In this document: positions 46,003-54,046 of the stretch, piece after piece
Layout of the letters: every line of letters starts with the position of its first letter
How positions within the stretch are numbered: the first letter of the stretch is position 1
NCBI RefSeq assembly: GCF_017794765.1
Contig: NZ_CP051236.1
Span: forward strand, 989,307 to 1,053,306
Length of the DNA: 64,000 nucleotides
Source: Nitratireductor sp.
Lineage (GTDB): Bacteria > Pseudomonadota > Alphaproteobacteria > Rhizobiales > Rhizobiaceae
Direction of reading: 5' to 3'
Notes under the pieces: model-generated
Told to the model about the DNA's origin: nothing
The model's input: the letters and a program-made list of their open reading frames with translations, nothing else
Database searches by the model: none
Program-made: the position numbers and the translations under genes

Positions 46003-46940
46003 CGCCGCGCCTCACGACCCGAGATCAACAGCAGGCCCAGAATGAGCGAACCGAACATGATCGACCGCCAGCCGGGCGAAGCATTTACGACGGTGATTAG
46101 CGCTGTGGTGGTCACCAGAAGGATCGCGCCGGGTATGGTCCCCGCATAGGTACCGCGGCCGCCGAGAATAGACGTGCCTCCAAGAACGACAGCGGCAATG
46201 GACGTCAACAGATAGGGGGCGCCAATGCCCACATAGCCCTGACGGTTCATGCCCAGGATGAGTATACCGGCGAGCCCGGCAAAGAAACCCGACAGAGCAA
46301 ATACGAGCAATGTGTTGCGCCCGACGCTGACGCCCGAAAGCCGTGCGGCGAGCGGATTCGCGCCCAGCGCCAGAAAACGCGCACCGACAGGCATGCGATG
46401 GATGATGATCAGCATCACGATCGATACGACCACCCACAGGAGCACGCCTGCGGGAACTTCGAAAGGACGTGCCTGTCCCAGCCAGATAACGGCGGCATTG
46501 GTTACCGATACCGCGCTGCCGCCAGCGATAATGACGAGCATGCCCTGCAGAAAGGTCGCCATCGCCAGAGTCATTATGATTGGCGGCACCTTGAGATAGG
46601 CCGCGCCCGCACCATTCAGCAGACCGATGCCCGTGGCGATACCCAGGGTGAGAACGATGCCGACAAGCCCGGTCGGATCCGCCTCCGGTGAAATAAGTGG
46701 CAGCAGAATGGCCGTCACAGTGATGATCGCACCGACCGAGAGGTCGATACCCCCCATGAGGATCACGAGCGTCTGGCCGGCGGCAACGATGCCGATCACC
46801 GCGGAAAGCTCCAGGAGATAGCGCAGATGGCCATAGGCACCGAAGCCGCGCAGCGTGAGGCCGGCTATGATCCAGACGAGGACGACGAGGATCAGTGTGA
46901 GAAGCGGCGGGTTGCGGAGCGCTGCTTTGATGGCGTTCAA
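45999..46940 (-). CDS. Sugar-type ABC transporter permease (RbsC-like), subunit 2
   Basis: A 313-residue BPD_transp_2 permease with about eight to ten hydrophobic helices. Conserved landmarks are VILMGGIDLSVGAI (about 55-70), GANPLAARLSGVSVGRN and AVVLGGTSILGGRGTYAGT. The start is TTG 46938-46940, overlapping the TGA of the first permease as TTGA, with GGAGGGCGAAG upstream. It forms a hetero-pair with the other permease. Confidence 0.9.
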   Translation of the reverse strand: MNAIKAALRNPPLLTLILVVLVWIIAGLTLRGFGAYGHLRYLLELSAVIGIVAAGQTLVILMGGIDLSVGAIITVTAILLPLISPEADPTGLVGIVLTLGIATGIGLLNGAGAAYLKVPPIIMTLAMATFLQGMLVIIAGGSAVSVTNAAVIWLGQARPFEVPAGVLLWVVVSIVMLIIIHRMPVGARFLALGANPLAARLSGVSVGRNTLLVFALSGFFAGLAGILILGMNRQGYVGIGAPYLLTSIAAVVLGGTSILGGRGTYAGTIPGAILLVTTTALITVVNASPGWRSIMFGSLILGLLLISGREARR

Positions 46941-47902
46941 GGCTTCGCCCTCCACTGACTGGTCAATTGCGGAACCGCAACCGCGCCGACTATGATGAGG
47001 CCCTGCGCGACATACTGGGCGACGGGCGGAAAGCCAAGAAAGAACATGACATTGATCATGACCGAGAGGAGCAGGCTCCCACAGATAACGCCACGCATCG
47101 TGCCTCTTCCACCCAGAAACGCGACACCGCCAAGCACGGCGCCCGCAATGGAATTGAGCGTGAAGGGTGTGCCGATCACCGGATCGCCCGAGCCGGTTTG
47201 CGCCGCCACAAACAGGCCGGCCAGAGCCGCCAGCAGACCCGACAGCGCAAATGCGAAAACCTTGACGCGCTCGACGGGAACACCTGAACGATACGCCCCG
47301 ACGGGATTGTTTCCCGCAGCATAGATTCCAATGCCGAGCGGTGTCGCGAGGTAGACTTTCCAACCGATGAGGAACAGGACCAGAAGACCAAAGGCGACCG
47401 GCGTATGCCCGGCAAGCAGATCGGAAAACCAGTCGGGGATGTAGCCGCCCGGACGCGGCAGGAGAAGCAACGCGATACCCGTGATGATGAACGAGCCCGC
47501 CAGCGTGACGATGATGGCGGGCAGGCGCAGATAGGCGACGATGCCGCCTGTCGCGGCACCTATAAAGAGGCCGGCGGCCGAAACCGCCAGCAAACCGCCA
47601 AGAACGCCCAACGGCCCGCCCATCGTGACCGCGGCAATGACAGCGCCAAGGCTGACCAGCGGACCGATCGCCAGAGAGATGCCACCATTCAGCATCATCA
47701 GCGCCTGCGCCATTGTCACCAGTGCGAGCGGGAACCAGTTCTGCGTGAACTTGGAAAAGCCGCCAATGGTGAAAAGACCAGGAAACAGGATCGCGTACAC
47801 CACCAGGAACGCAGCAACGACCAGATAGAGACCCGTAAGGCCGCGATTCCGCCGCCGTTGGACGGCGGTATAGAGATTTGCTGGAACCCGCGTGACAGTC
47901 AT
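46937..47902 (-). CDS. Sugar-type ABC transporter permease (RbsC-like), subunit 1
   Basis: A 321-residue BPD_transp_2 permease. Landmarks are LMMLNGGISLAIGPLVSLG, AAGNNPVGAYRSGVPVERV and GAVLGGVAFLGGRGTMRGV, matching the ribose/xylose class. Note MLNGGISLAIG in place of the usual GGIDLSVG, a small variant. ATG 47902 overlaps the ATPase stop (ATGA). The longer open frame to 48022 is not supported. Confidence 0.9.
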   Translation of the reverse strand: MTVTRVPANLYTAVQRRRNRGLTGLYLVVAAFLVVYAILFPGLFTIGGFSKFTQNWFPLALVTMAQALMMLNGGISLAIGPLVSLGAVIAAVTMGGPLGVLGGLLAVSAAGLFIGAATGGIVAYLRLPAIIVTLAGSFIITGIALLLLPRPGGYIPDWFSDLLAGHTPVAFGLLVLFLIGWKVYLATPLGIGIYAAGNNPVGAYRSGVPVERVKVFAFALSGLLAALAGLFVAAQTGSGDPVIGTPFTLNSIAGAVLGGVAFLGGRGTMRGVICGSLLLSVMINVMFFLGFPPVAQYVAQGLIIVGAVAVPQLTSQWRAKP

Positions 47903-49407
47903 GCCGCTGCTCCTTTTGCCGAGAGGCCCATGGCAGCGCCGACGATCGCTTCTTCGGAGATTTCGGAGCGTGGCAGCATGGTCGCGAGCCGCCCTTCGCG
48001 GAACACGGCCACACGATCGCAAAGGTGTACAAGTTCGGGCGTGTCCGAACTCAGGAGAATGACCAGCTTTCCTTCACGCGCGAAGGATTGCAGCATCAGG
48101 TAAATCTCACGCTTCGTCTCGATGTCGACGCCGCGGGTCGGATCGTTGAGCAACAGCACAGACGGATCGAGCGGCAGCCATTTGGCCAGCGCCACCTTCT
48201 GCTGATTACCGCCTGAAAGCGCCTGGACGGGCCGGCCCACATCGCCCTTGATGGTAAGGCGTCTGGTGAGATCGGCGACCCGTTTGCGCTCGGCAGCGCG
48301 ATCACGCAGACCGTGCTTCACAAGATCCCCGAGCGAGGGGAGAAGCAGGTTGGATGCGATCGAATGAGGCAGCACCAGCCCCTCATGTTTCCGATCAGCA
48401 GGCACATATGCCAGACCGGCTCCGTTTGCTGCCTCGACGTTCTTGAGTGGCCTGTGGCGACCCGCGATCTGCGCCGTTTCGGCGGAAGCGGGTATTGCGC
48501 CGTAAAGACCAAGCAGGAAATCTTCCTGCCCTTGCCCCACCAGGCCGCCAATGCCCACGATCTCACCGGCGCAGGCCCGGAAATTCACATCCCGCGCCAT
48601 GCCGGCAGAGAAACCTTCGAGGCCAATCAGTTCGTTTCCAACGGGATTGTCCTGCCAGGCCGGAAAAAGATCGCCCGCATCGCGCCCCACCATCAGACGC
48701 ACAAGGCCTTCGTCATTGACGCCCGCGAGGGGCTGGTCTGCGGTGACCACCCCGTCCTTCAGAACGGTCACATGGGAGCAGAGCGCCTGCACTTCGTTGA
48801 GGCGGTGGGAAATATAGAGAAGCGCTATCCCTTCATCACGCAACTTGCGGATCAGGCCCGCCAGAATACCTGCTTCATGGGCGGACAGCGACGACGTCGG
48901 CTCGTCCAGGATCAGCACGCGTGGTTTGCGGAAGAGCGCCTTAGCAATCTCAACCATCTGACGGCGGCCAAGCGAAAGATCGCCGACGGGCATATCGAGC
49001 GGCTCGGTCAGGCCGACCCGCTCGCAGACTTCCGCCACAGCGGTCGAAAGCGCCCGGTAATCGATAAGTCCGAAGCGTCGCGGCAAGGCCCCCAGGCCGA
49101 TATTCTCGGCGATGGAAAGTTCGGCTGCGAGACTGAGCTCCTGTTGAACGACTGCAATCCCCGCCTCGCGCGCTGCGGCAGGGGAGAAGCGCAAGACCGG
49201 CTGGCCATCCACGACAACATTGCCCTTGTCGGGTTGCAACGCACCCGAAAGCAGATTGATGAGCGTCGATTTCCCAGCACCGTTCTCCCCCAGAAGGGCG
49301 TGAACACGTCCTGGCTCAAGGGCGATGTCAACGCCCTTGAGCACCGGATTGCCGAAAAATCCCTTGAACACCCGCCTGGCTTCAAGCAGGGGCTTGGTTT
49401 TCGTCAT
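47899..49407 (-). CDS. Sugar-type ABC transporter ATP-binding protein (RbsA-like)
   Basis: A 502-residue double ABC ATPase for the ribose-type importer. The first half has Walker A LLGENGAGKSTLI, signature LSLGRRQMVEIAKAL and Walker B VLILDEPTSSLS. The second half starts at GIGGLVGQGQEDF, a degenerate Walker A as is usual, and has LSGGNQQKVALAKWL. It lies between the binding-protein gene and the two permease genes. Confidence 0.93.
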   Translation of the reverse strand: MTKTKPLLEARRVFKGFFGNPVLKGVDIALEPGRVHALLGENGAGKSTLINLLSGALQPDKGNVVVDGQPVLRFSPAAAREAGIAVVQQELSLAAELSIAENIGLGALPRRFGLIDYRALSTAVAEVCERVGLTEPLDMPVGDLSLGRRQMVEIAKALFRKPRVLILDEPTSSLSAHEAGILAGLIRKLRDEGIALLYISHRLNEVQALCSHVTVLKDGVVTADQPLAGVNDEGLVRLMVGRDAGDLFPAWQDNPVGNELIGLEGFSAGMARDVNFRACAGEIVGIGGLVGQGQEDFLLGLYGAIPASAETAQIAGRHRPLKNVEAANGAGLAYVPADRKHEGLVLPHSIASNLLLPSLGDLVKHGLRDRAAERKRVADLTRRLTIKGDVGRPVQALSGGNQQKVALAKWLPLDPSVLLLNDPTRGVDIETKREIYLMLQSFAREGKLVILLSSDTPELVHLCDRVAVFREGRLATMLPRSEISEEAIVGAAMGLSAKGAAA

Positions 49408-49434
49408 CGGGAACTGACCTTTTCTCTTCGTGTT

Positions 49435-50490
49435 CTACTGAGCAAGAAGCTCGTCGAAGAGTGCGCGGTCGTAATCGGAGTAGATGTATCCGTCGGCCGG
49501 GAACTGCTCGGCGCGCGCCAGGTAGCTGTCGATGGTGTCGTCGCTGATGACGGGCAGCGGGACCTTCACGAAAGCGGGAACATCCTTGCCTTCAAGTGCC
49601 TGCACTGCCGTGTAGACCGACAACGCACCTAGCCAGTTAGGCTGCATAGTTGCCCAGCCCTTCAAGCCCTTCTCATTCCAGAGCTCAAGAAACTGGCGTG
49701 CGTTCTCGCCTGTGGTTGGTACCTGTTCGCGGCCCTGACGATCGAAGGCGAGAATGGAACCAGCCGAAAGTGCACCGCCTAGCGAAAGAACGCCATCAAT
49801 CTCCGGATTGGCGAACAACAGGCTGGTCATCGCCTCCTGCGCAGGGGCAACATTGTACTCGGTGTTCGTCTCGGTGAGTATTTCGATGCCGGGATTGGCG
49901 TCCAGAACCGGTTGCGCACCCTTGCGGCGATCATCGCTTACCGAAATGCCGGCGGGACCATTCATGACGATGACCTTGCCCTCACCGCCAAGCTGATCAA
50001 CCATCCACTGTGCGGCGGAAGCACCCCATTCGCTGGAATCCGTATTGATCTTCGCGGTCACTTTGTCGGTATTGACCAGACTGTCGAAATTGACGACCGC
50101 TATGCCCTTGTCACAGGCATCCGAGATCACACGGTCAAGCGCATTGGATGAGCCAGCGATAACAATGACGGCGTCAACATCGGCATCGATCATCGACTGG
50201 ATGTGCTGAATCTGCGTCTGTGCATTGCCCTGGGCGTCGGTGATCATGAGCTCGTCGACTAACCCTTCCTTCTTCAACCTCTCCACCTCGGCAGCAATCG
50301 TGCCTTCGGTCTGTTTCATCCAGGTCGGTACAGAATAGATGTTCGCCCAGCCGATCGTGTACGGCGCCTCGCGATCGCCCTTGATGCAATTGGCAGCCGC
50401 CGAAGCAGTGCCGCTCCCCGCGGCCAGCATGGCCACAACCCCTGCGCTCACCATCAGGCTGCGGTGGCGCATTGAACCTAGAAACTTCAT
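49435..50490 (-). CDS. Periplasmic substrate-binding protein of a sugar-type ABC importer
   Basis: First gene of the operon: a 351-residue type I periplasmic binding protein (Peripla_BP_4). A Sec signal (MVSAGVVAMLAAGSGTASA) is followed by the two-lobed fold; landmarks are SMIDADVDAVIVIAGSSNAL and SVSDDRRKGAQPVLDANPG. I chose ATG 50490 with GGGAGGAAAT upstream. The ligand is unknown; the transporter type is sugar-like but the enzymes downstream handle amino-acid-like compounds, so a glycosylated or acylated amino acid is plausible. Confidence 0.9.
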   Translation of the reverse strand: MKFLGSMRHRSLMVSAGVVAMLAAGSGTASAAANCIKGDREAPYTIGWANIYSVPTWMKQTEGTIAAEVERLKKEGLVDELMITDAQGNAQTQIQHIQSMIDADVDAVIVIAGSSNALDRVISDACDKGIAVVNFDSLVNTDKVTAKINTDSSEWGASAAQWMVDQLGGEGKVIVMNGPAGISVSDDRRKGAQPVLDANPGIEILTETNTEYNVAPAQEAMTSLLFANPEIDGVLSLGGALSAGSILAFDRQGREQVPTTGENARQFLELWNEKGLKGWATMQPNWLGALSVYTAVQALEGKDVPAFVKVPLPVISDDTIDSYLARAEQFPADGYIYSDYDRALFDELLAQ

Positions 50491-50540
50491 GATTTCCTCC
50501 CTCAACACAATTGCGATGCGACAGAGGTTGTCGCTCTTGC

Positions 50541-50578
50541 ATGTCCATTATAACGAACATATGATCCTTATAACGGAT
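50541..50578. promoter_or_regulatory. Two phased palindromes between the IclR gene and the transporter operon
   Basis: ATGTCCATTATAACGAACAT (50541-50560) is a near-perfect palindrome, and ATCCTTATAACGGAT (50564-50578) is a second one. Both contain TTATAACG, and the two cores are exactly 20 bases apart, nearly two helical turns. IclR regulators often bind such paired sites as tetramers, so this is the likely operator for the divergent genes. Confidence 0.65.
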
Positions 50579-50729
50579 ATGGATCCTATCAACTTTTCTC
50601 CATCCCGCAAGCCGCCATTGCCGGATTACCCAAATCACGGCGGTCGGCGAAATTGAAGGTGGTGGAGATTGACAGGGCGCGGGCAGTTCAGAAGAAGAAG
50701 AACGTTGCCCGAAGTTATGGAGCAGGTCC

Positions 50730-51503
50730 TTGGAAGCAGCCGAAACGAATTTGACCGCCAAGCGCGCTCGCGGACTCGACCGTGCATTTGAGATTCTCGA
50801 GTTTCTCCGCAATCAGAAGAATCCGATGCGTCCCAATGAGATCGCCAGCCAGATTGGCGCGCCGCGCTCTTCGGTGTACGAGCTCGTCAACCTGCTGCTG
50901 CGCAATCAGATTCTTGAGTTTGCCGACGGCGATGGACGCGTCTATCTGGGCCGCAAACTCTATTTTCTGGGCGCAGCCTATGAGAAGCAGTTCGATTTCA
51001 CGCGGGAATGCGAGAACGCACTTGAAACAATCGCACGTGAAACGCGTGAAACGGCTCAGTTCTGCATGTTGGACGGCAACAAATACACAGTGGTGCGCAT
51101 GAAAGAGGGGGCACGACCATTCCGCATTTCTTCCGATGTTGGGCAGTCCGTCCCTATACCATGGACTGCATCGGGGCGCTTGCTGGTGGGGCATATGTCG
51201 GATCAGGAGATCCTCGATTTCATTCCTTCACAGGACTTCCAGTTGCCAAATGGCGAGTGGCTCGATCCCAAAGAGTTCCTGCGCGAGGTTCGGGACGCTA
51301 CTCAACAGGGCGAGTTCACGTTCGACAGTATTGTCGACAGTTTCACCCATTGCTTCGCGGTGCCGGTCGTGAATGCGGAGCACCGGTGCGTGGCGACGCT
51401 CTGTCTCGTCTCTCCGCGGGAGGACGGATTAGCAAACAGGGAAAAATACTTGCAATGCCTGAAGAAAGCAGCATCTGCACTGGGTTTCCCAGCCCCTCCT
51501 TGA
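50730..51503 (+). CDS. IclR family transcriptional regulator
   Basis: A 257-residue IclR-type regulator. The N-terminal winged helix (about 12-75) contains RAFEILEFLRNQKNPMRPNE and RSSVYELVNLLLRNQ. The C-terminal effector domain (about 85-250) has the conserved GQSVPIPWTASGRLLVGHM. It starts at TTG 50730 behind GGAG. Transcribed divergently from the nine-gene operon, it is the probable local regulator, responding to an intermediate of the pathway. Confidence 0.9.
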   Translation: MEAAETNLTAKRARGLDRAFEILEFLRNQKNPMRPNEIASQIGAPRSSVYELVNLLLRNQILEFADGDGRVYLGRKLYFLGAAYEKQFDFTRECENALETIARETRETAQFCMLDGNKYTVVRMKEGARPFRISSDVGQSVPIPWTASGRLLVGHMSDQEILDFIPSQDFQLPNGEWLDPKEFLREVRDATQQGEFTFDSIVDSFTHCFAVPVVNAEHRCVATLCLVSPREDGLANREKYLQCLKKAASALGFPAPP

Positions 51504-51941
51504 CGTGGTGTCGCCATGAGACGCTCGCTCTGTGTTTCTGGAGGTGTCGCAGTACTCAGTGCAATATTGATGTTCATGACCCGACGGCGACGTTCTCGAA
51601 CCAGTCAACCTGACGATCTCGTCGACACCGTCAAAAGCATGAATTCCGTACCGATCTAGCGATGAACTTCTACCGGCGAGTCTCAGGACTAAGGCACGAC
51701 GGGATCGCAGCCCGGACGGCCAACCTGCCACAACTTCTATGTCGCACGGGAGCGTGAAGGCGTATACCGGGATCGACGTTGCTGACGAAACGAAAGCCCG
51801 AAGGGTAGCCGCTCATTCGGTGGAGAACGTTTGATCCCGGTTCGACCCCCTCCGCCATTTGCCGCCGAATCCAAGCTGTCGACCAATATTGATTGGTAAG
51901 CCGCGACGCTCCTTGCAGCCGGCGTCTCCGGAGCGGGCGCG
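51504..51941. other. Gene-free stretch with a decayed tRNA 3' end
   Basis: No open frame here has family features or a good start. Near 51837-51860 the sequence CCGGTTCGACCCCCTCCGCC followed by ATTT resembles a tRNA T-loop and CCA end with some bases lost. The last 11 bases (CTCCGCCATTT, 51850-51860) are identical to those at the tRNA-Ser 3' end (39253-39263). It may be the far junction of the island, or a random match. Confidence 0.4.
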
Positions 51942-52526
51942 CTAGGCGGGATCACCTTTCAGAGATTTCTCAAATGCCGCCAGAAGTTCGGAAAGTCCGC
52001 ATTCGAAGTCGTCGAGCATGGCTTCATTTGAGCGCTGATGCCCTGCGTTTCCATCTCGGCTGGCCACCGCGAGAGCCGCACCATGCGTATAGTCGACGAG
52101 TATGTGCGTCCAAAGCAGGGCGTTGTTGTGTCTGCTCAACAGTCGGGTCAGTTCATCGGTGATCCGCCGGGCGTGCTCCGGAAAAATGGCCGGCTGGGCA
52201 AATATCGCCAGGGTCAGTGCCGGATAATGGACAACCTTGGAGTAGTAAGCCGTGAGGAGAGCTTGCGCGCGCGCAAGCGCTTCACCCTTCTCAGGTGCGG
52301 CCACGTCCGCATAAGCACGCTCTGCCAGAGCCCTGATAAGTCCATCCCGATCTTTGAAGTGGTGATATATGGTCATGGGATTGATGCCCATGCGCGTTGC
52401 CAGAGCACGCATTGTCAAGCCGGTGAGGCCCTCGGCATGGAGTATTTCCAAGGCTTCCGAGAGAATGCGATCAGGAGAAACAGTCCTTCCGTCGGCGGGT
52501 GGCCGACCGCGCCGCCTTGCGATCAC
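51942..52526 (-). CDS. TetR/AcrR family regulator
   Basis: A 194-residue TetR regulator. The N-terminal helix-turn-helix (about 15-60) contains ALEILHAEGLTGLTMRALAT and NPMTIYHHFKDRDGLI. The C-terminal ligand domain (about 80-190) is the TetR_C type. It is downstream of the DHFR-like gene with a 4-base overlap, so the two are one operon, probably autoregulated through a palindrome at 53075-53089. Confidence 0.9.
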   Translation of the reverse strand: MIARRRGRPPADGRTVSPDRILSEALEILHAEGLTGLTMRALATRMGINPMTIYHHFKDRDGLIRALAERAYADVAAPEKGEALARAQALLTAYYSKVVHYPALTLAIFAQPAIFPEHARRITDELTRLLSRHNNALLWTHILVDYTHGAALAVASRDGNAGHQRSNEAMLDDFECGLSELLAAFEKSLKGDPA

Positions 52527-53059
52527 TTGATGACCTCATAGTGAGACTGAACCAGTCCGGAAGGGAAAGACCTTGTACCCTTGTGTGCGAGGGCCACATC
52601 GCGGGGACCACCGCCAAACAGAGGCCGTCCCTTACCCAGAAGGATCGGCACGCGCGTGATCACCATGTCGCTGATCATGTCGCGTTCGAGAAAGGATTGA
52701 ATGACCTGCCCGCCATCCACATAGGCGCGGCGTACACCCTCGGACGTCAGCATCGCCATCGCTTCCTCAGGGGATTTGTCCGAAAAGCGCACCTTTCCGC
52801 TGAGTTCATGCGGCATGTCTTGTGGCGCAAGCCGTCTCGAAAGAACCAGCACCGGACGGTTGTAAAGCCACGCGCCCATGCTTCGGACTGCTTCATAGGT
52901 GCCACGCCCCATCACGATGACGTCGATGTCTTTTATGAAGTCGTCATAGCCATGATCTTCGTTAGCCTGGTCGTGCTTGAGCAGCCAGTCGATATCCCCG
53001 TTTTCACGGGCAATAAAGCCGTCGAGGCTGGTGGCAATGAATACGTGACCAGTGACCAT
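52523..53059 (-). CDS. Dihydrofolate reductase family protein (RibD C-terminal-like)
   Basis: A 178-residue protein of the DHFR-like fold, with HVFIATSLDGFIARENGDIDW at the start, VMGRGTYEAVRSMG as the NADPH-binding core and VDGGQVIQSFLERDMI near the C-terminus. This group resembles YyaP/YwjB rather than folate DHFR and its substrate is not known. Encoded first in the pair with TetR. Confidence 0.85.
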   Translation of the reverse strand: MVTGHVFIATSLDGFIARENGDIDWLLKHDQANEDHGYDDFIKDIDVIVMGRGTYEAVRSMGAWLYNRPVLVLSRRLAPQDMPHELSGKVRFSDKSPEEAMAMLTSEGVRRAYVDGGQVIQSFLERDMISDMVITRVPILLGKGRPLFGGGPRDVALAHKGTRSFPSGLVQSHYEVIK

Positions 53060-53074
53060 TCGAAAACTCCATAA

Positions 53075-53089
53075 TTATACGGTGTATAA
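53075..53089. promoter_or_regulatory. Palindrome TTATAC-N3-GTATAA, probable TetR operator
   Basis: TTATACGGTGTATAA is perfect apart from its three central bases and lies 16 bases upstream of the DHFR-like start. TetR regulators often bind such short palindromes in their own promoter. Its fit with a -10 region suggests repression by blocking RNA polymerase. Confidence 0.6.
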
Positions 53090-53146
53090 ATAAAGGAAGT
53101 TCCATATGTGTCAATCAGCCCGCCTGGATCTGCTCTCCCGTTCAAC

Positions 53147-54046
53147 TCAGGAATCGGCAGAGCGCAGCGCCTTGTAGACTCTGCTTGTTGGGGCAATGCC
53201 CATCGTGTTCGCGCAGAAAGCGACGGCATCCAGCAGCGGATCGAGCGCGATGCCGGTTTTTATGCCCTGGCCATTCAGAAGATAAACCACATCCTCTGTC
53301 GCCACATTGCCTGCAGCGCCGGGCGCGAACGGGCAGCCGCCAAGGCCCCCCGCCGCCGCGTCCACGGTGCGGATGCCCAACCTCACCGCCTCCCAGACAT
53401 TGGCGATACCCATGCCGTAGGTGTCGTGGAAATGCGCTGCCATCTCGTTTATCGGAACGTCGCTTGCCACCGCTTCAACCACGGCGGCGATGCGCGCAGG
53501 CGTCGCCTTTCCCAGTGTTTCGCCGAGAGCGATTTCCTGGCAACCCATGTCGCGCAGCGCTTTGGCCACCGGCGCAACGGCCGTGGGGTCCACCGGGCCG
53601 GCATAGGGACAATCGGTGATGGTGGAGACGTAGCCGCGGACGAAGACACCCGCATCGCGCGCCCGCGCGACGATGGGCGCGAACCGTTCGAGGGAGGCGG
53701 TCACGGTAGAACCGATGTTCTTCTCGGCGAAAGCATCGCTCGCCGCGGTAAAAACGGCGATGGCACGCGCGCCTTCTGAAAGCGCCTGTTCGAGCCCGCG
53801 TTCATTTGCCACCAGCACCATGTCGCCGGCGTGTCGTGAAGCGCTCACGGCCTGCATGACCTCCGCCGTGTCCGCCATGCGTGGCACACGCTTTGGCGAA
53901 ACGAACGCGCCCACTTCCATCCGTGTCACGCCGGCGCTGCGCAGCCGCTCGACCAGTTCGATGCGGTGGGCGGTTTCGATATGCTCGTTGCGCGCCTGCA
54001 ATCCGTCGCGGGGAGCCACCTCGACGATGGAGACCTGTGTGCTCAC
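53147..54046 (-). CDS. mvaB: Hydroxymethylglutaryl-CoA lyase
   Basis: A 299-residue lyase splitting HMG-CoA into acetyl-CoA and acetoacetate. Landmarks are IVEVAPRDGLQARN (metal Asp at the start), HFHDTYGMGIAN and the flexible catalytic loop GGLGGCPFAPGAAGN with the active-site Cys. It is the last gene of the operon; its ATG overlaps the HMG-CoA reductase stop (ATGA). With the reductase it completes mevalonate breakdown. Confidence 0.95.
   Translation of the reverse strand: MSTQVSIVEVAPRDGLQARNEHIETAHRIELVERLRSAGVTRMEVGAFVSPKRVPRMADTAEVMQAVSASRHAGDMVLVANERGLEQALSEGARAIAVFTAASDAFAEKNIGSTVTASLERFAPIVARARDAGVFVRGYVSTITDCPYAGPVDPTAVAPVAKALRDMGCQEIALGETLGKATPARIAAVVEAVASDVPINEMAAHFHDTYGMGIANVWEAVRLGIRTVDAAAGGLGGCPFAPGAAGNVATEDVVYLLNGQGIKTGIALDPLLDAVAFCANTMGIAPTSRVYKALRSADS

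Noticed and set aside
45999..48032. 677-residue minus-strand frame spanning both permease genes
   Set aside because: Only its C-terminal part is the second permease, from the TTG at 46940; the rest is an off-frame reading of the first permease.
51429..51731. Minus-strand 100-residue open frame overlapping the IclR gene end
   Set aside because: It overlaps real coding sequence, has no recognisable domain and is Cys/Arg rich like a shadow frame.
52523..53059. Trimethoprim-resistance dihydrofolate reductase
   Set aside because: The sequence is of the RibD-C/YyaP-like branch, not a folate DHFR, so no resistance claim is justified.
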